DNA of 64,000 nt from Chondrus crispus (Eukaryota; Rhodophyta; Florideophyceae; Gigartinales; Gigartinaceae): positions 62,001-126,000 of the forward strand of contig NW_005179007.1 of assembly GCF_000350225.1 (NCBI RefSeq), in the 5' to 3' direction. This document shows, piece by piece, positions 31,541 through 42,544 of the stretch. The notes beneath the pieces were generated by a model. That model saw only the letters and a list, made by a program, of their open reading frames with translations. It searched no databases and was not told the origin of the DNA. Both the position numbers and the translations under genes were made by a program. How positions within the stretch are numbered: the first letter of the stretch is position 1; each line of letters opens with the position of its first letter.

Positions 31541-32760
31541 TGTCGCATAAACACCTCACACACGGCGGAGGGGTGTTTGCGATGTTCGGCGGAAGACCCC
31601 GGATCGGCGTACCGAGGGTCTTGAACCAACCAACGCCACCGGAAGAGGGCCGGTAGCGGGTGGTAAAGCGTGGTCGGCGGGGACGCGCGCGTAGGCGAGT
31701 GGATCGACGTCTCGACGCCCCGGAGCAGTACCGGTTGACGATCCGGTACTGACGGGCGGAGGCGGATCGCAGCTCGCCGCGGTGTCGCGCGCGTCCACTA
31801 CCCACTCGGTGGTAACTACTCGCGGAACGGCGGTGTGCGTAGAGTAAGCTGGGTGGTCGACCGTCGGTGGAGGGCTGCCTGTCCTCGGTCCCCTCCGTGT
31901 AGCATATCCTCCTCCCGGAATTAGATTTAGATTAGATTTGCAGCTGTAAAGCCCGAGCTCTACAGTACCTCAGCCCGCGCGCACACGTGTAGTGTCAGCC
32001 CCGACGGCTGACAGTATTACAGTGCAGGCCGACCTGCACTACAGTAGCCCACTACAGTACATCGGTACTGTAGTGTTATCATAGACAATTGTGTACATTA
32101 AATATGAGCGGACCGCCGGCAGTGGAGGGGGGACAAGCACAGACTTGTCAAGGATCCTCCACCTTGGTCCGCCCGCTTACTCTCAGGTATTTTCCGTCCG
32201 TTTTACCTAGGAGTAGCACCGCGCGCGGGTTGAGGACGCGCGCGGCACGCCCACGAGCCGGCTCCGCCTCCGCCCGTCGGTACTGGATCGTCACCCAGTA
32301 CTGCTCCGGGGCGTCGAGTCGTAGAACCGCTCGCCCGTGCGCGTGTCCTCCCCGATCCCGCTCTACCACCGCTACCTCGAGCCCGTGCTCGGTACCGTGG
32401 GTGGGCCGTGCTTCTGTCTTCCCGCCGATCGGGGTCTTTCCGAACTGTCAGTACTCACCCCCCCTCGTCGTTGGGGGTGATTATACTACACTCCGCCGGC
32501 GGTCGCTCCCTATATTTATTGTACAAGTTAATTAACCGTCTACAGTACAGTACGGACTGTACTGTAGTCGGCTTACTGTAGACAGTGCGGGCCGGCCCGC
32601 ACTGTAACGCTGCCAGCCGTCGGGGCTGACAGCGCACGTGTGGTACACGTGTTGGTGCGCGCGCGCTGTAAGGTATGCGCGCGCACGCTGTAAGGTCCGT
32701 ACCTTACAGCGTTAGATCTAATTCTAAATCTAATATAACGACGTCGGTAGTTATGCTACA
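31541..32760 (-). repeat. 3' LTR of the giant gypsy (holds a nested solo LTR)
   Basis: On the plus strand it starts TGTCGCATAAACACC and ends GTAGTTATGCTACA. Taking out the nested LTR and one CTCCG leaves 622 bp that align end to end with the LTR at 57,377-57,998. It contains a perfect 24-bp palindrome at 32,582-32,605 and a run of GCGC/ACACGTGT palindromes. Confidence 0.9.
31898..32490 (+). repeat. Nested solo LTR of the gypsy 1 family
   Basis: 593 bp starting TGTAGCATATCCTCC and ending GATTATACTACA, flanked by the exact duplication CTCCG (31,893-31,897 and 32,491-32,495). It is the reverse complement relative to the gypsy 1 LTR at 15,411-16,020. The uninterrupted target is visible in the other LTR of the giant element (GCTCCGCCGGCGG near 57.73 kb). 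Confidence 0.92.
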
Positions 32761-32763
32761 CGG

Positions 32764-32776
32764 CCCCCCCCTTAAG
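32764..32776 (-). other. Terminal polypurine tract of the giant gypsy
   Basis: On the minus strand CTTAAGGGGGGGG, three bases before the 3' LTR: the expected priming site for plus-strand DNA. It is preceded (minus sense) by GTGAACGCGGACGTTC, the same sequence that ends pol at 48.2 kb. Confidence 0.75.
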
Positions 32777-35700
32777 CGGGAACGTCCGCGTTCACGTATG
32801 TGGGTCGAGGGGGTACGCCTCTCCTTCACGCCCGTCCTGATTGCCTCCGGATATCCTCTATCTCCTTTCCGTGGGGACTCCTGCCCCGCTCCGTAGTTCG
32901 CCCTGTGCCCCGCACGTTATCGCCGATCTCATCGCGGAGAGGTGTCCTCGTCGTACCGCCGCACACGCCCGTGCGCCGTCCCAAGCTGTCCGTTGTCGCT
33001 CTCGTCACTAATCCGTACTCCATTTTGCGCGGCTCTAGTCAATCACCTTCCCTTTCTGCCTAGTTACTCATTCAATCCACAAATCCCCGAGCCCACAGCC
33101 AGTTCGCCATTCCCACGTTGCGCGTGTCGCTGCGCCCCTTGTATGCCCTTACGTGTGCATCCGCGCTAAGGCGTCCTCCCTTCGACGCCATCCAGTGGTA
33201 CAGATCACTGCTGGCGTGCGCTACCAAGGGCTACTGTAGCGCCCTCCGTGCCAACTGGGGCCCGTATTTGTCCAACGTCAACCCACTCTCGGTCCGCCAT
33301 ATATCGATCGAGAACGCGCCCAAGCGCGGCGCGCAGCGACAACGAATCTCCGAGCATGGCTCGTCCTCTCGACGTGATGCGTGGAGGGTAAATGGTCGTG
33401 ACGTCAACCCGAGATATCTCTCTCGGACGCGGGATAGTGCGGCGGTGTTTGCGTGCGAGATCGGCATTCTCGGTAGCGAGGCGATCCTCCTCCGGGTGGC
33501 CAATTTTGGCTCGCCGTCCCCGTCGTCGTGGGTGGACTCCTCTTAGTATGTCCAGCGCCTGTCCCCTTTAGCGCTGACGCCCCTGTGCGTGGTCAGCGCG
33601 AGTGCGCCCGGCGCCCGGCGGTGGTAGATCCGAGAAACCGTCCTCATGCCGTAGGGCGTCTTGATGTACGCGATGTCGCTCTACGGGAGCGAGGTGACTT
33701 GTAGCGCTGAACGGACGGCGCGCAGCGGGTTGCGCGTTGCACCGGCCCGCACGCGCGCGACAGCCCCTCGACATTAATCGAAATTGCCAAAAAATCTTCC
33801 AAAATTAATTTTCCCGCGAAAATCTTTTTTTCAAAAAATCACCGCACAGTCCATGATGTCAATGCAGACGTTGTCATCGTCCCCAGCTCGGGGCAGACGC
33901 GCTTCGTGTGACCTCCTCCCGTTATTCTCAGTCCGTCGGAGGGATGTCCATCACACCCGCGTCCCACGAGTATCCGTATATACAGACGCCCATTTCTGGT
34001 CCGCACCGGATGCAGTTGTGTTCATACACCTTCACATTTCTCGAACCTGCGTCAGCGCCAACGTCGCCACTATCACGATTCGGGGGGTGTCCGTTCGTCG
34101 ATCAAGTCACGCGAGGCGACCTTGGTGCCGGAAGCGAAGTCGACGGGAAGGGTCCGGCATTTTTTTCGACTGGCGCACCACGACATCTCCCCAACTCTTT
34201 AGCACAGGGGCGTGTCGTCCGTTATGGATTTGGCAAAGCGTCCAACGTGACAGGCCTCTATTGACGCCCCCCTCTGGCGTGTGCGTTCTTAATTCCTTCT
34301 CGAAAGACGTTCTCTGCGAGCAGCGCGCACCTTCTATTCCTGCCTCCTTCGTAGCTTCCCGCTGCTCCCTACGTCCGGTGGCCGGCAATATGACCGAGGT
34401 GCTCAGCCCGCTGCTCTACTACGTACGCCGCGGGCGACCCTGTGACGTTGTCTTCCGGATGCACACGCTATTGGACTCGGCGTACCGGAGCAAATTTCCC
34501 CTTCTTGGCCGATCCCCATAAAAGGGGTGGCGCAAGGATGTCTGGTAAATGACCATTATCCTTCCTGGGGACCACTGTAGCGGGTACGTCGGCGTCACCT
34601 GATTCCGCGTCACCCCATTGCGGTTTATCTAATTGCGACGGACCACATTCTGAAACTCAACAAGGCAGTGGTACTTCAGTGTCGCTGGCAGCGTGATGCG
34701 GTGGTAGACGACTCCGCGCTCGTGAGACCGACTGCCCTTCGAGTACGGGGGTAAGAACCTCGCTCCAGTGAATCACCACATCGACTTATGGCCAACCGTG
34801 CGCCTCTCTGCAATTTGGGTGTCAGAGGAACTGAAAGAGGGGGAGCCAGGTGTCGCCGACAGGACGGTTATCCTTCCTCTCCCATAGTTTGCAAATCGTC
34901 GGAGAAGTTTCGTTGGCAGTGGTACGGTCATCGGGGAGCGCCAGTTGCAAGGCTGGTAGTTTGCAGCTCATCTCTCTTGCGGAACTTACTCGTGACTGAT
35001 TGCTCGTTCGATTTCGCTCGTTGTGCCAATTCGGGGCGCATGGTGGGTCGTTACTGTGTACGCGAGAGTCGCGCGGCGCCGCGCGACCGACGGATCCCGG
35101 GCTCGTCCTCCGGGGCACTCGTTGATCTCCTGCGTTGGCGTCTCTCGCGGCCGCTCAACTCCGCGGGTGGGGGGGGCCCGCTCCGGTTTACGACTCACCC
35201 CCCGCAGTTGTCTGTAGTCGGCGTGGTAATTCCCCTGAACGTTCCATTCCACTCGCGCTCCTTTCCTCCGGCGCTGTGACGAGTAGTTGACGCGTTAGGT
35301 TACACGGCGCGAGGGTAGGCGGGGTTGTTCCCGGCGTTCCCTTTTTCTGATCGCAGCGATGGCGACGAGCGGATTGCCTCGTTCGCACACACGAGAGAGG
35401 TTGCCTGAAACTTCGGCGCCGCATCCGGTCGCGGGGATGCGCGTCGGCCGTGCTACGTCCCCCGGGCCGGGGGACGACTCCAGGGCCGTCGTTCTCGGCC
35501 GCCTTTTTGATCCTGCGCCGCTGGTTCGAGGGGTTCGCGTGTCTCCCTTCGTCGCACACAGTCCCTCGGGAATGACTTCAAGGTCGTTGTGAAGGGGAGT
35601 ACCGCGGTCCTCACTCGCGAGTAGTCGGGCAACTCGGAGTCACGCCGAGCGCCAACGACTTCTCGGTCACGGGAAATGCTCCGACGCGACATCACCGCAC

Positions 35701-36148
35701 GCGACCGCGGCGGCCTTTGAATGCTCGGCAGTAGAGTACTGTACCGCTCTGGGTAGGGCACTCCGGCCGGACGAGGGGTGACGGGACCCTTACCGATTGC
35801 CCTCACCCTCGTCCACGACGCGGGGAACATTCCCATTACCATCGTCAGTCGATTAGCATCGCCGCCCCTTGCGAATTTTGGCTGGCGGAGCACCGCTGCC
35901 TGAACCGAGGGCCGCCCCGTGGAGCTCCTGCCGTCATGGATGCCCTCCGTACTTCGTTCTATTTTTAGACCGGGCGGCGGCGGTTAGTCGTATCGACCGG
36001 GGGTATCTTTCATCGTATAATCCCCGTGGCGACCCGTTGCTCGCGTCCCTGCTTTCGTGGTTCCATCATCGCCGTCCTGTCTTCTCCTCTCGCGTCCTTT
36101 TCCGCTGCTTCTCTCACTAATAAAGGGTATATTCGTCCGAAAAACATC

Positions 36149-38371
36149 ATGGTCACACCCCACCCTCCGTCGCGGGCCGGTGTGCCTCCTCCCGCCTCAT
36201 CGGAGCCGGGAGAGGGTCCTTCTTCGACACCCCCTGCCTCCGCGGGGCGCTCGCCCGAAGCGACCATCCCGTCCTCGCCGCCGAGGACTTTCCAGAAGAC
36301 CCGTCTCTCTCGTCTCTCGACGATCTCGCCGGAAGTGGGGGCCCCCGTCACCGAACGGCTCGCCGGGTCCCCAAGCAACGCCGCCGCTGGTCCAGCAAGT
36401 TCACCGATCGTCGCCGCCCGTGCCTCCCTTCCGTCCGGGGCACACGAAATTCACGGGGCTTCCGACGTGGTTCCGTCCAGGTCGTTGGGTTCGCCGCGGT
36501 GCCCCGTCCTCTGCGCGGGTAAGACCCGTCCCGGCGTGCCGCACAGTACGACTAAGTTGTTCGGCGCTGCCGCCGACCAGTCCGCACCTCTTTCCCTGAG
36601 CGGACTGCGGTTCTCGTCGGCTCGTCATGCCCGTACACACGTTACTGTTTCCGAAATCCTCCTCCGGACGGAGTGGCGTCCGGATCTTGCGCGCGTTCGC
36701 AAGATCAGCGAGGCAGCACATGTCGAGCAGGCCTCCGCTGCTCTCGCCCGTCTCATGGCGGAGGGGGCTGGGGCCGGTTACCAAGTTCCCGAAGAGATTC
36801 GGTGCGAACGCACCTTCGTCTACAACATCGCCGAGGTTGACTACGTTGATCGTATGGCTTCGGCGATTCTCCAACCCGGCGGAGGGGTTCGTCGGAGTTC
36901 GTCCTTGCCGAGGTCGCGGGGCTCTACGTTTGCCCCCGACCGTATGCCTTCTCGAAGCCGTTGGTGGCGCTTCAGAAATCGGCTTGCGCCTTGATGCGCA
37001 TCCATTCCATCGCCGTTGCCCATCTGGACTGGTCGGCGTACCGTCGTGCCGACGAGAAGGATGGGCGCCTGTTCCGTTCAGTGTGTTTCGAATGTCGCCT
37101 GCGGATTTCCTCTCTCTCCCGGCGGTGGTACGGGACTTCTTTCCTTCCTTGGGAGTCCACCCGCTTTTACCGTACGTTCTTAAATATTTTGCGTTCGCCT
37201 TCTCGGAGAGGGGACACCCGGCGTACGCGTGTCTTGTGTCAAACTGCGAACGCGAGTGGGCGTGAGCGGTGTGTAACGCCGTGAGCACGGAGTTGGGAGT
37301 GAACGGCCGGGTGTTCCTCCAACCTCCTTCAACATTAGACTTCCTGGGGAGGGTAACATCGGGGCTCCCCCGGGTGTCCCTAAACCCTTCCGACAGGGAG
37401 TCCACGCACGTCGTGTGGACTTATTCTGCCGTCGTGGACCTCCTCCGCCGCGCCGGGGAGGTGGGGGATCATACCCATCGTCCGTGGACCGATTTTTCCA
37501 CTGGAGAACGGAGCGTCTGTTTGTTGTACGACTTCCGCGCAGACGCGTTCTCGTCGCGGTCCGTCGTGGGGGCCTCCTCGCACGTATCGGCGGGCTTCGT
37601 AGTGGCGTGGGTTCCGCCGCCCGGTCGGCACGTTGCAAACATTATCGGGATCTGGACGCCGAGTCCCCGGTACAGTTTTCCGTGGGTTCGAACCCGTTCC
37701 GTGCCGCCACTCCGCGCGCAGCCGACGTTCATTCTCGGGGTAGTCGTGCCCCGGCTGAAACGTTGCCGGTCCCGCCACTCCGTCCGGTGGAGGGCCGTCC
37801 CTCGTCGGGCTCGTTCGTTGACCGTATCATGACCCCGGACGAGCTAGGGGCGGTTCCCGACGTACTGCGCGCCTTGGGGCCTTCTCGAGATCGTACTTGG
37901 TCCGTCGGTGCGTTACTCAGTACGCTGGCGCGCTGGTACTTTGCGCGTAGCAACGAGGCTCGCCGCCTCGGAGATGAACGCGAAACGTACGCATCACACT
38001 ACCACCGGGTTCAGAGGGACATGGAGGCTCTTTGCGCCGATTCTACCCGTAGTTCTCAGACCGTCGCACGAATCAGCGCCGACCGCGATCGGGCTGCGTC
38101 CGGTATTACACGTTCGACGCCGCAGGAGGCAACGCCTCCCAGCCGTAGCCCATTACTGCGTGATCCCTATGCCCACTTGGGGTCCGTGCCCCAATCCGTC
38201 GGCGGCCTCGCGGCAAGTGGCGAGATGGTTGGCGGAATTCCTCACAGTTCGTCGGTCGCAATGCCCGCTCTCGCGGATGTGAGCGCCGCCGTGCCGCGCC
38301 GTTCCGACTTCTATCCCCGATCGTCCTTCGGGTACGAAACGGCGGGACCTGGAGAGGAAGCCAGTCGTTGA
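36149..38371 (+). pseudogene. Antisense coding unit in the giant gypsy
   Basis: Plus-strand open frames running against the element's own genes. The ATG at 36,149 opens a Pro/Ser-rich disordered region (MVTPHPPSRAGVPPP) followed by helical sequence (SEAAHVEQASAALARLMAEG). In the middle lie stretches such as SLPAVVRDFFPSLGVHPLLP and FSKPLVALQKSACALMRIHS. The last part (ending at 38,371) is helical and likely coiled coil (ARWYFARSNEARRLGDERET). Plant Tat-lineage gypsy elements (Grande, RIRE2, Retand) are known to carry antisense ORFs between pol and the 3' LTR. The placement matches, but sequence homology is not shown. It is spread over more than one frame and probably has a few breaks. Function unknown. 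Confidence 0.45.
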
Positions 38372-38414
38372 CCCTCTCTTCGTAGTAGCCGCAGTTCTGT
38401 TCTCTCCTTAGCCC

Positions 38415-38420
38415 AATAAA
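38415..38420 (+). terminator. Poly(A) signal AATAAA after the antisense unit
   Basis: AATAAA lies 44 bp after the stop codon at 38,371, on the same strand as the antisense frames. It supports an independent plus-strand transcript; on its own it is weak evidence. Confidence 0.4.
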
Positions 38421-39764
38421 CGGACCCGTTCGTCTCCCCTACCGATTTAGTTTCCTTTTCCTTCCCGTCGTCCGAGCTTTCCACCCTTCGGAGTCGTCAC
38501 TACTCCCTCGTCTCTGCCCCTGCGTTGGGGTGTGAGTGTCCCGCAACCGACGGGCCGGTTTGGGCGGACTATCATGGTAGTTACGCCGAAAGCCTCCCCA
38601 AGGACCCGACGAGGGGCTGCAATTCATCGCCGTCCTTGCCCACTCTTCCAACACAGATACGGGGCTTCGTCGGTCCGTCTCGCGCACTGGCGACTTCCCG
38701 TTTCGGGGAGGCGATTGCCTCGGCTACGTCGCGCCGGTCGGTGCTCTCGAGCGGGCAAAGAGATGGGGACTGAGGGGTCCCGCGCAGGGGCGATTTTGAC
38801 GAGCTCCCATTCGCCGAGACGTCTCGCCATACTGAGGGAGCTCGTCCCGAGGGGCATAATTTGACGAGCTCCTATTGGATGAGGGGTTCGTGCCCATGGC
38901 CGCAGGGCTCCTTCCGTATTTCTGCTATGTCCGCCGTGTCTGCCTGGCACTGCAAAGGCATATTGTAATAATTATGTTTAATTTAATGATGTAAACTGCG
39001 CTATATACTGTTCAGTTCTTTTTGATGTAGCGAGTGAGAACGCTCATTTTGACATTATATTATTTGGAGGAATGCTGTTGTAATTGTGAGATCAATAACA
39101 GCCATTGCTGTCTTCGCGTTGTTTCGTGCGTTGTTGTGACATCACTGTATCGGAAACGGAATCTTGACACGTACTGCGTAGGATAGCTATGATAGTACAG
39201 TAAAAACACACTGAATTTGGTTTCCTAACTACTGTAACACAACTGCGCGATATGATAATGATATTGACTGAAAACGTCATTCTGATGGCGGTACCATTCG
39301 CAATCTTCTTGAGTGGGCGGTCTCTTATGAAGCCTATTCATTGTCTGGATGTACCGAGGAGCGTCAAAAAGCACTGATCTACCGAGAGAACGAGAAACTA
39401 TTACATTCACTATAGTGGTTATCTTAGCACATTTCTTAGCACGTGGTATGACCACAAATATAAACATCAAGTATTGCGCAATGATGATTTACTGGAACGA
39501 TATGTTTACTATTCCTGCTGACATATTATTTGACGCAGGGCAACGGTATTACTAGTCCTCTTCTCCAAGGTTGGTCTTCAGAACACTGTTTCAATATTCT
39601 AGGTTCTTTTCAAATTCGCAAGGATCCCCTTCACCATCTGCCTCTTCCCTACTGCGTTCCCCGCCTGCACCGGGTCACACTCGTTTCTTTCTTTGTTCTT
39701 GATCAGATAATCTGTTGATGAAACGAGTGCCAGTTGCGCTCAACGAAAATCGACCTGAAGCTGT

Positions 39765-40110
39765 AAGATCATCCACAGCTGATCCACATCTTGCCACCAC
39801 TTCCTCTTCCTCATCCTCATGCTCCGCATCTTGCCACAACTTCCTCTCCCTCATCCCATCTCAGTTCCAACATAAATAGTGATCCTCGAATCATCGTCAT
39901 CCCCTCCCCCAAAAATTGTTACCTCACTTCTTCTCGACGTTCTTTTTTCCCGCAACCTACAGTACTTTGAAACTATCCCTCTCGACACATCCCCAATTAC
40001 CAGGAACATCTTTCCCTCACAAATATGCTCCCTGCTTCAGGAATTCAGATAACCTGTTCGTGCAGGACCATCCACAGCTGATCTGCATCTTGCCACAACT
40101 TGCTCTCCTT
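39765..40110. repeat. Subterminal repeats of the CACTA-like element, left side
   Basis: CCACAGCTGATC followed by CATCTTGCCAC(C/A)ACTT, a pyrimidine-rich stretch and CAGTTCCAACAT occurs around 39.77-39.88 kb and again around 40.07-40.13 kb, with a further CATCTTGCCACAACTT near 39.83 kb. CACTA transposases are known to bind repeated subterminal motifs. Confidence 0.55.
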
Positions 40111-40124
40111 CATCCTTCTCAGTT

Positions 40125-40174
40125 CCAACATCAGCATTGATCCTCGAATATTCGAGGATCAATGCTGATGTTGG
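40125..40174. repeat. Perfect 50-bp palindrome
   Basis: Two 25-bp arms with no spacer: CCAACATCAGCATTGATCCT in the left arm (with CGAAT at the centre) and its exact complement on the right. The left arm overlaps a repeat also found near 39.88 kb (TTCCAACAT...GATCCTCGAAT). It could extrude as a cruciform or give a stable hairpin in RNA. It lies in the left subterminal region of the CACTA-like element. Confidence 0.95.
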
Positions 40175-40803
40175 TCAGTTTTCTTCTCGTCTAAAGCCTC
40201 TTTGGCAATGTGATTGAACACACCTTATCATCGCTCTAACGTCTTGGATAAAATTCTCCTCGCTCGCTGCCCACCGATAAGGAAGCTACAAAGTGGGACT
40301 GTCGCGAAAACGTGTACTTACCGCAAAGCCACATGGGTTGCTCAGAGTTTGGAGTCCTTGATATGAAAAAAGTCATCTGAGGGACATGCGATCTCGTGAG
40401 TGCTGTAAAAGGGGATCTGACAAACCGTCGTTTGCTTCGAAAGAGGTTGAGGAACAAGTGAGATTTGAGACGTGAAGGCGCGATGCCCCGCCGTGGTGTT
40501 CTCAGGTATGTTTACAGGGAACTACATCACGATTGGGTTGTCATCGCCCGTTTAAGGGGATACGTGTATTGGCACTAAACGATTATTATTGGTCAACCTT
40601 TGAAGGTTGTGCAATGATTGGATGTCCCAAAAAACCGGCTTCTAAAATATACAATCTATGCCGTTGGCGAGCACCAGCTTGTGCCCTGCACACCCCACCT
40701 CGTCCTTCGGCCTGCTCAGAACCCCTACTCAAATACTACGCATTGCCTACACTCTGGCACGAATTCACTTTTCACGTCGGTTCGTCACATCCGTCCGCCT
40801 CAT

Positions 40804-42243
40804 ATGGCGGACGTACGTGAGGGGGATGCAATTGAGGTGCTTTGGATCGTCGAGATACCTCGGCGGGATGATCGAGAACGAAGGAAAACTGTCCAAAAAG
40901 ATGTCTGGTGGAAAGCTGTCCTGGAGAAGGTAGATTGCAATGGCGGTGTCACCAGAGCAAGGGTTCAGTATGAGCAAGCATATGGGATGGAAGCCTCTGT
41001 CATGGACGCTCGACTCATTGGATATGTTTTGTGCCACGACGGTACTGGGCGCCAAAAAAATGTCACACAGCTGTGGCGGATGTGTCTCTCGGCTCTTTCG
41101 GAATCAGGAAATAATATTGAAGCCGATTCCGTGCAGCAGTTATCAAATCAGTCATCTGGTTCGGAGTACAAGCCATGCACCGGACATATGAAGGAATCGG
41201 GCAGAAGACGGAGATCGATGGTTTTATCATTTGATCCACAGAAGGGCGAAGCGGAGGAAAAAATTAGTACTTTAGAAATCAATCTTGAGGAGCTTCAGAG
41301 GATCGTGGGAGCTCAGAGTGCAAGGTACTCTCGTATTGTAGGCTCATGGAGTGAGAGCGATAAGGTTTCTGACCGAATATTCAGTTACTTAAGACATAGA
41401 ATTGTTGTTAGTTCTCACAAGCCTATCGTTTTCCCCCGTACTCGCTCAGCTATATGTGACGTACATGAGGGAGAAGGACGCTTTGTTGGCATGTGTTACA
41501 CTTCCTTAATCAAAGCAGAAGCGGACTGTAGCCTAGAAGATTTTGAGCGGATTGCCAGGGTAATCAAATCGAGATGTTCTAATGCAGTGTTCCAACCGGC
41601 TTTCGTAGAAACACAATTACCAATGCTAAGTTTGGAACATGCACTGGTTGCTTTTAACACCTTGCATGAATTGGCATCATGTATTGGCATTTCGGGGTAC
41701 TCTCATCTACTTTCTCTTCTTTTAAAGGGTAGAAAAATGAACGCACCTGACCCAGCGCAACTGCCGGAGGATTGCACATTCAGACTTATTGGGGCAACTT
41801 TGGCCGAAAAGAATGAAGACGATCATCCATTTGCTTTCCGTGTTGCCTGAAGCCGGCACCACTCACTTCCCAATCAGACTTGTGACTTGCTTTGGAGGGA
41901 GACGAGGCAATTCGATACACGGAACTGTAGATACGTAAACAGGCTTTGCAAGAAGAATATGCCCATTATGGATGCCATAAGAAAATCAGGTTTGGAAATG
42001 ATCGCTGAAAAAGAACCATACACATCAGACCACACACGTTTTACATTAAGCTGGGCTCCTCTCTCCAACCGTAAAGGTCGAAACTTTTGGAGGTCGCTGC
42101 GGCAAAACGACGAGGTCTTGGGTACCTTGGAGATGGTTTGGCCCGCTCTTGTCGTACGCAACAAGAAAGTAGTATCTGAATTTCACAGTACCATAACACA
42201 GGACATGTTGAAGAGAAGCATAGAAACGGGTGTGTACAAATGA
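40804..42243 (+). pseudogene. Unknown CACTA-borne protein, possible Agenet/Tudor-like N-terminus
   Basis: One frame of about 479 codons broken only by TGA at 41,848-41,850; the frame continues as NQTCDLLWRETRQFDTRNCR to 42,243. The N-terminus (MADVREGDAIEVLWIVEIPR, then WWKAVLEKV) resembles small beta-barrel Agenet/Tudor readers, and a predicted coiled coil lies near ISTLEINLEELQRIVGA. The middle and C-terminal parts were not recognised. The frame extends upstream to an ATG at 40,618, but the ATG at 40,804 gives the more plausible start. CACTA elements often carry a second gene (TNPA type) beside the transposase; this may be its counterpart here. The TGA could be CGA before one C-to-T change. 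Confidence 0.5.
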
Positions 42244-42365
42244 CATAGTATCTTGAGATGGGACGATGTGTAACACGAAGTGCAGCACAGCTCTCCAGCA
42301 TTGCAGCTCTGTAGGGAGAATTTCAGTGCATTTCACAATGGGGACAATACAGTATAGTATTGCAG

Positions 42366-42480
42366 TGTCCCCACCATCTTCACCAGAAGTAAGCGTAAAT
42401 TCAATTTTGTATTAGAAGGCAATGTCCCCTCTCCACCATCTTCATCAGAAATAAGCGCAAAAACTCAATTTTGTAGCATT
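42366..42480 (+). repeat. Two imperfect tandem units between convergent CACTA genes
   Basis: GTCCCCACCATCTTCACCAG, then AAGTAAGCG and TCAATTTTGTA, is followed by a second unit with CACCATCTTCATCAG, AATAAGCG and TCAATTTTGTA, about 58 bp apart. It lies in the 300-bp gap between the two convergent genes. Confidence 0.7.
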
Positions 42481-42544
42481 AAGGACGAATAGGAACCAAG
42501 GATGCCGATCTGCATATCCGCACACTCCCGCTTACCACGAAAAT

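Larger units (their letters stand above)
32796..38947. other. Extra block of the giant gypsy, part 1
   Basis: GC-rich DNA between the 3' LTR/polypurine tract and the CACTA insertion. No gag, pol or other known retroelement domain is seen on the minus strand. The plus strand holds several mid-sized open frames; the best-supported set is at 36,149-38,371. The stretch 32.8-36.1 kb has only short frames (for example 33,118-33,546 and 33,784-34,521) without recognisable domains, and I see no clear gene in it. Part 2 lies beyond the CACTA element. Confidence 0.6.

Noticed and set aside
33118-34521. Frames of 142 and 245 codons in the extra block
   Set aside because: No domain, signal or conserved partner was visible; they may be chance frames.
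36401-37405. Minus-strand 334-codon frame opposite the antisense unit
   Set aside because: Low-complexity Arg/Pro/Ser content and no domain. GC-rich DNA makes long chance frames, and the plus-strand frames look more protein-like.
40125-40174. The 50-bp palindrome as a rho-independent terminator
   Set aside because: It is eukaryotic DNA, no T-run follows, and no gene ends directly before it.
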